Part shown: positions 62,341 to 64,000 of the stretch, one piece after another
Layout of the letters: each line of letters starts with the position of its first letter
Position numbering within the stretch: position 1 is the stretch's first letter
NCBI GenBank assembly: GCA_029817715.1
Contig: JARUPY010000539.1
Location: 6,547,501 to 6,611,500 of the forward strand
Direction: 5' to 3'
Length of the DNA stretch: 64,000 nucleotides
DNA from: Melastoma dodecandrum
Lineage: Eukaryota > Streptophyta > Magnoliopsida > Myrtales > Melastomataceae
Notes under the pieces: model-generated
What the model was told of the DNA's origin: nothing
Databases searched by the model: none
The model's input: the letters and a program-made list of their open reading frames with translations, nothing else
Program-made: the position numbers and the translations under genes

Positions 62341-64000
62341 CTAACGGGAGAACACCGACGATACTCGATCTTGGGCGTCAGGTGGGATTTCTCTTCCTGG
62401 GACCTGGACCTTCAATAGGTTTCCGTACCTGACAGAAGATTGCAAAGTTAAATGCAGGGTATCGTCAAAGTTAAGTCGGATGGGAAAAAGAGAATTATCA
62501 CAAGCTACTAACTCTGCAGCTGTAAACAAGTGTTCATGCTCCGTAGTGAATGCGACCAATGCCTGCAACAAGATGAAGAACAGCATTCTCAGAGGGTAAA
62601 GCGAAAAAAATACTCAATCGGAAGGGGGTCCTTCAGTTTGCGAGACTTGCCTCATATGGCATGTTTAGAAGTTCATAGTATGTCCTGACACGATCTAGTC
62701 TCTGCTGTACAGAATCGCTGTCAATTGACGGGATTGCAGCAAGGGCCTGTGTAATTTGCAGGGGACAATATTAACGAAGAAACACCACTAGAAGCCTTAA
62801 TCCCGCTACTAACATGTCTTGCACCTATGATGAAAAAACAACAAAATTAGATAAAAATATACCTGTTCCAGGGCAATCGAGTTTCGACATATCTGTTGTA
62901 CCCCAAATAGGTTGATGGACTTCATATCCGCTAAAGCCTGAGAAACACACTATTATTCAGAAGCCTAAATGGCAAAATATATTCCACATTTTGTTTTCGA
63001 TCTTCTCCTAGGGTGGTGTACTTTGAAACCTTGGCATTGAACTTATTATCTAATGGATCCTTGAATATCACTGGGTAACCAAGAGATCAACAAGTAAAGC
63101 GAAGTAGACCCTTGGATCATGTTCTTCAACCCCAGTTAGAGGGAAACCAGTACCTTGATAGACGCATTTGCTGCCAGACCACATATTCCGCCAAATATGT
63201 AATTCCGCTTTGATCCAGCCACAAACGGCGCTATTAACTCGTCTCTCCGTGTTATCTGTTGACACAGTGCCAATTATCTCAAGCTTCTGATACTTTTACA
63301 GAAGAAAATATGTTGGGTTATGGGTCCATAAAATATCTATCTTCTAGTTATCTACTCTTAGTAGGCAGAGATGTTGGTGTTATTTAATTTGAGTAGACAT
63401 TGGATTCTGGAAGGACGTTCTTTGTACCTGAGCAATTAGCGATATTACAAAATCATCTGGCTCCTCCGCATCCTGGTCATCAACATACTCCCTGCCATTC
63501 ATCTCCTGGTACAATTAAAGTAATCAGCATAAATAACTGGTTTGAGACACTGTTGATTGATAAGTAATAATGCAGCCATATAAAACCTGCATATGAAAGA
63601 CGGTCTCCAGCTGCATTTCAACACGTAAAACCTTCAGGCAGTCAATCGCAAGCTTTCTGTACTCTTCTGCAAAGGAGGCAAGATCCCTATCAGGCACACT
63701 ATTCGTCCGTGTATGTGGCTTTTTATTCTTGGTGTCATCTTTCCCTTGAGTAGCTGATCCTAAGGTTGTATGGCCAAGCCTATGAAATCAGGAAGGATAA
63801 AATCAGGAGAATATCACACCTCAACGCTCTCAAGAAGGTTCAGAATATAATTCCATTGAGGGCAAGGATGTGGTCCAATTATTACACTAATAAGGAGCTT
63901 ACTTGCCTCTCAATGGATTCTGCAACATATTCCAAAGAATCGCTCAGGGAAGCCAGCAAAATTAGCTTATTATCATCACGAATCAAGTACTCCTGCTCAT
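62341..64000 (-). CDS. SEC8: Exocyst complex component SEC8, 3' part
   Basis: Nine exons are visible on the minus strand: 63907 to beyond 64000, 63587-63779, 63428-63505, 63154-63255, 62863-62937, 62651-62746, 62513-62562 and 62341-62428, with the first cut by the window edge (eight listed junction-defined blocks). They read IRDDNKLILLASLSDSLEYV, EEYRKLAIDCLKVLRVEMQL, EPDDFVISLIAQ, ITRRDELIAPFVAGSKRNYI, ALADMKSINLFGVQQICRNS, ALAAIPSIDSDSVQQRLDRV, ALVAFTTEHEHLFTAAEYGN and LLKVQVPGREIPPDAQDRV, ending at TAG 62341-62343. SEC8 is a core subunit of the octameric exocyst that tethers secretory vesicles to the plasma membrane, important in pollen tubes and cytokinesis. Two donors are GC: after 63907 and after 62651, both AG|GCAAGT. 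The 5' part lies outside the window. Confidence 0.94.

Overview
This window is nuclear DNA from a flowering plant, probably a eudicot, although the species cannot be fixed from the sequence. The evidence is spliced GT-AG genes, a perfect plant miR160 locus, plant-only protein families (pPLAIII patatin-like, PORR, NPH3, RLCK, plant-type GATA factor, armadillo-repeat kinesin), site II (TGGGCY) promoter clusters and plant LTR retrotransposon debris. I rebuilt the gene models by hand from reading frames and splice sites. In every multi-exon gene called intact the exon phases close, which supports those models.

Layout. 1-3.7 kb: decayed Ty3/gypsy-type material, with an integrase zinc-finger fragment (+), a broken plant-mobile-domain ORF on the opposite strand, and an LTR-like block with a possible primer-binding site. 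5.8-6.1 kb: a MIR160 gene. 6.1-11.8 kb: gene-poor and repeat-like. 11.9-13.4 kb: pPLAIII patatin-like gene (-). 16.2-18.1 kb: V-ATPase subunit G (-) with a SINE in an intron. 19.2-21.2 kb: mRNA-decapping enzyme DCP2 (-). 21.7-23.9 kb: phosphoglucosamine-mutase-like pseudogene (-). 26.1-27.5 kb: GATA factor (-). 27.5-32.3 kb: long intergenic stretch with very long C and G runs. 32.3-34.5 kb: NPH3/BTB pseudogene (+). 35.2-35.9 kb: COX16 (+). 38.4-39.8 kb: a second LTR-element fragment (-) with a 51-bp minisatellite. 41.9-43.3 kb: predicted pseudokinase of the RLCK type (+). 44.7-46.1 kb: RLCK-VII pseudogene (+). 46.7-47.9 kb: PORR organelle RNA-binding protein (+). 48.8-52.9 kb: Pumilio protein (-). 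54.8-61.7 kb: armadillo-repeat kinesin (+). 62.3-64.0 kb: 3' part of exocyst SEC8 (-), running off the window.

The genes are unrelated housekeeping and signalling genes and form no operon or cluster. Themes that run through the window are: (a) several broken copies of host genes, two of which keep introns and so are not processed retrocopies; (b) three introns that appear to use GC instead of GT donors, one in the kinesin and two in SEC8; (c) dense TGGGCY site II clusters upstream of V-ATPase G, COX16, PORR and Pumilio, plus an orphan cluster near 8.0 kb. I saw no convincing wholly new system. The strongest items are the MIR160 locus, the antisense mobile-domain ORF whose four in-frame stops are all TAG, and the GC-AG intron cluster.
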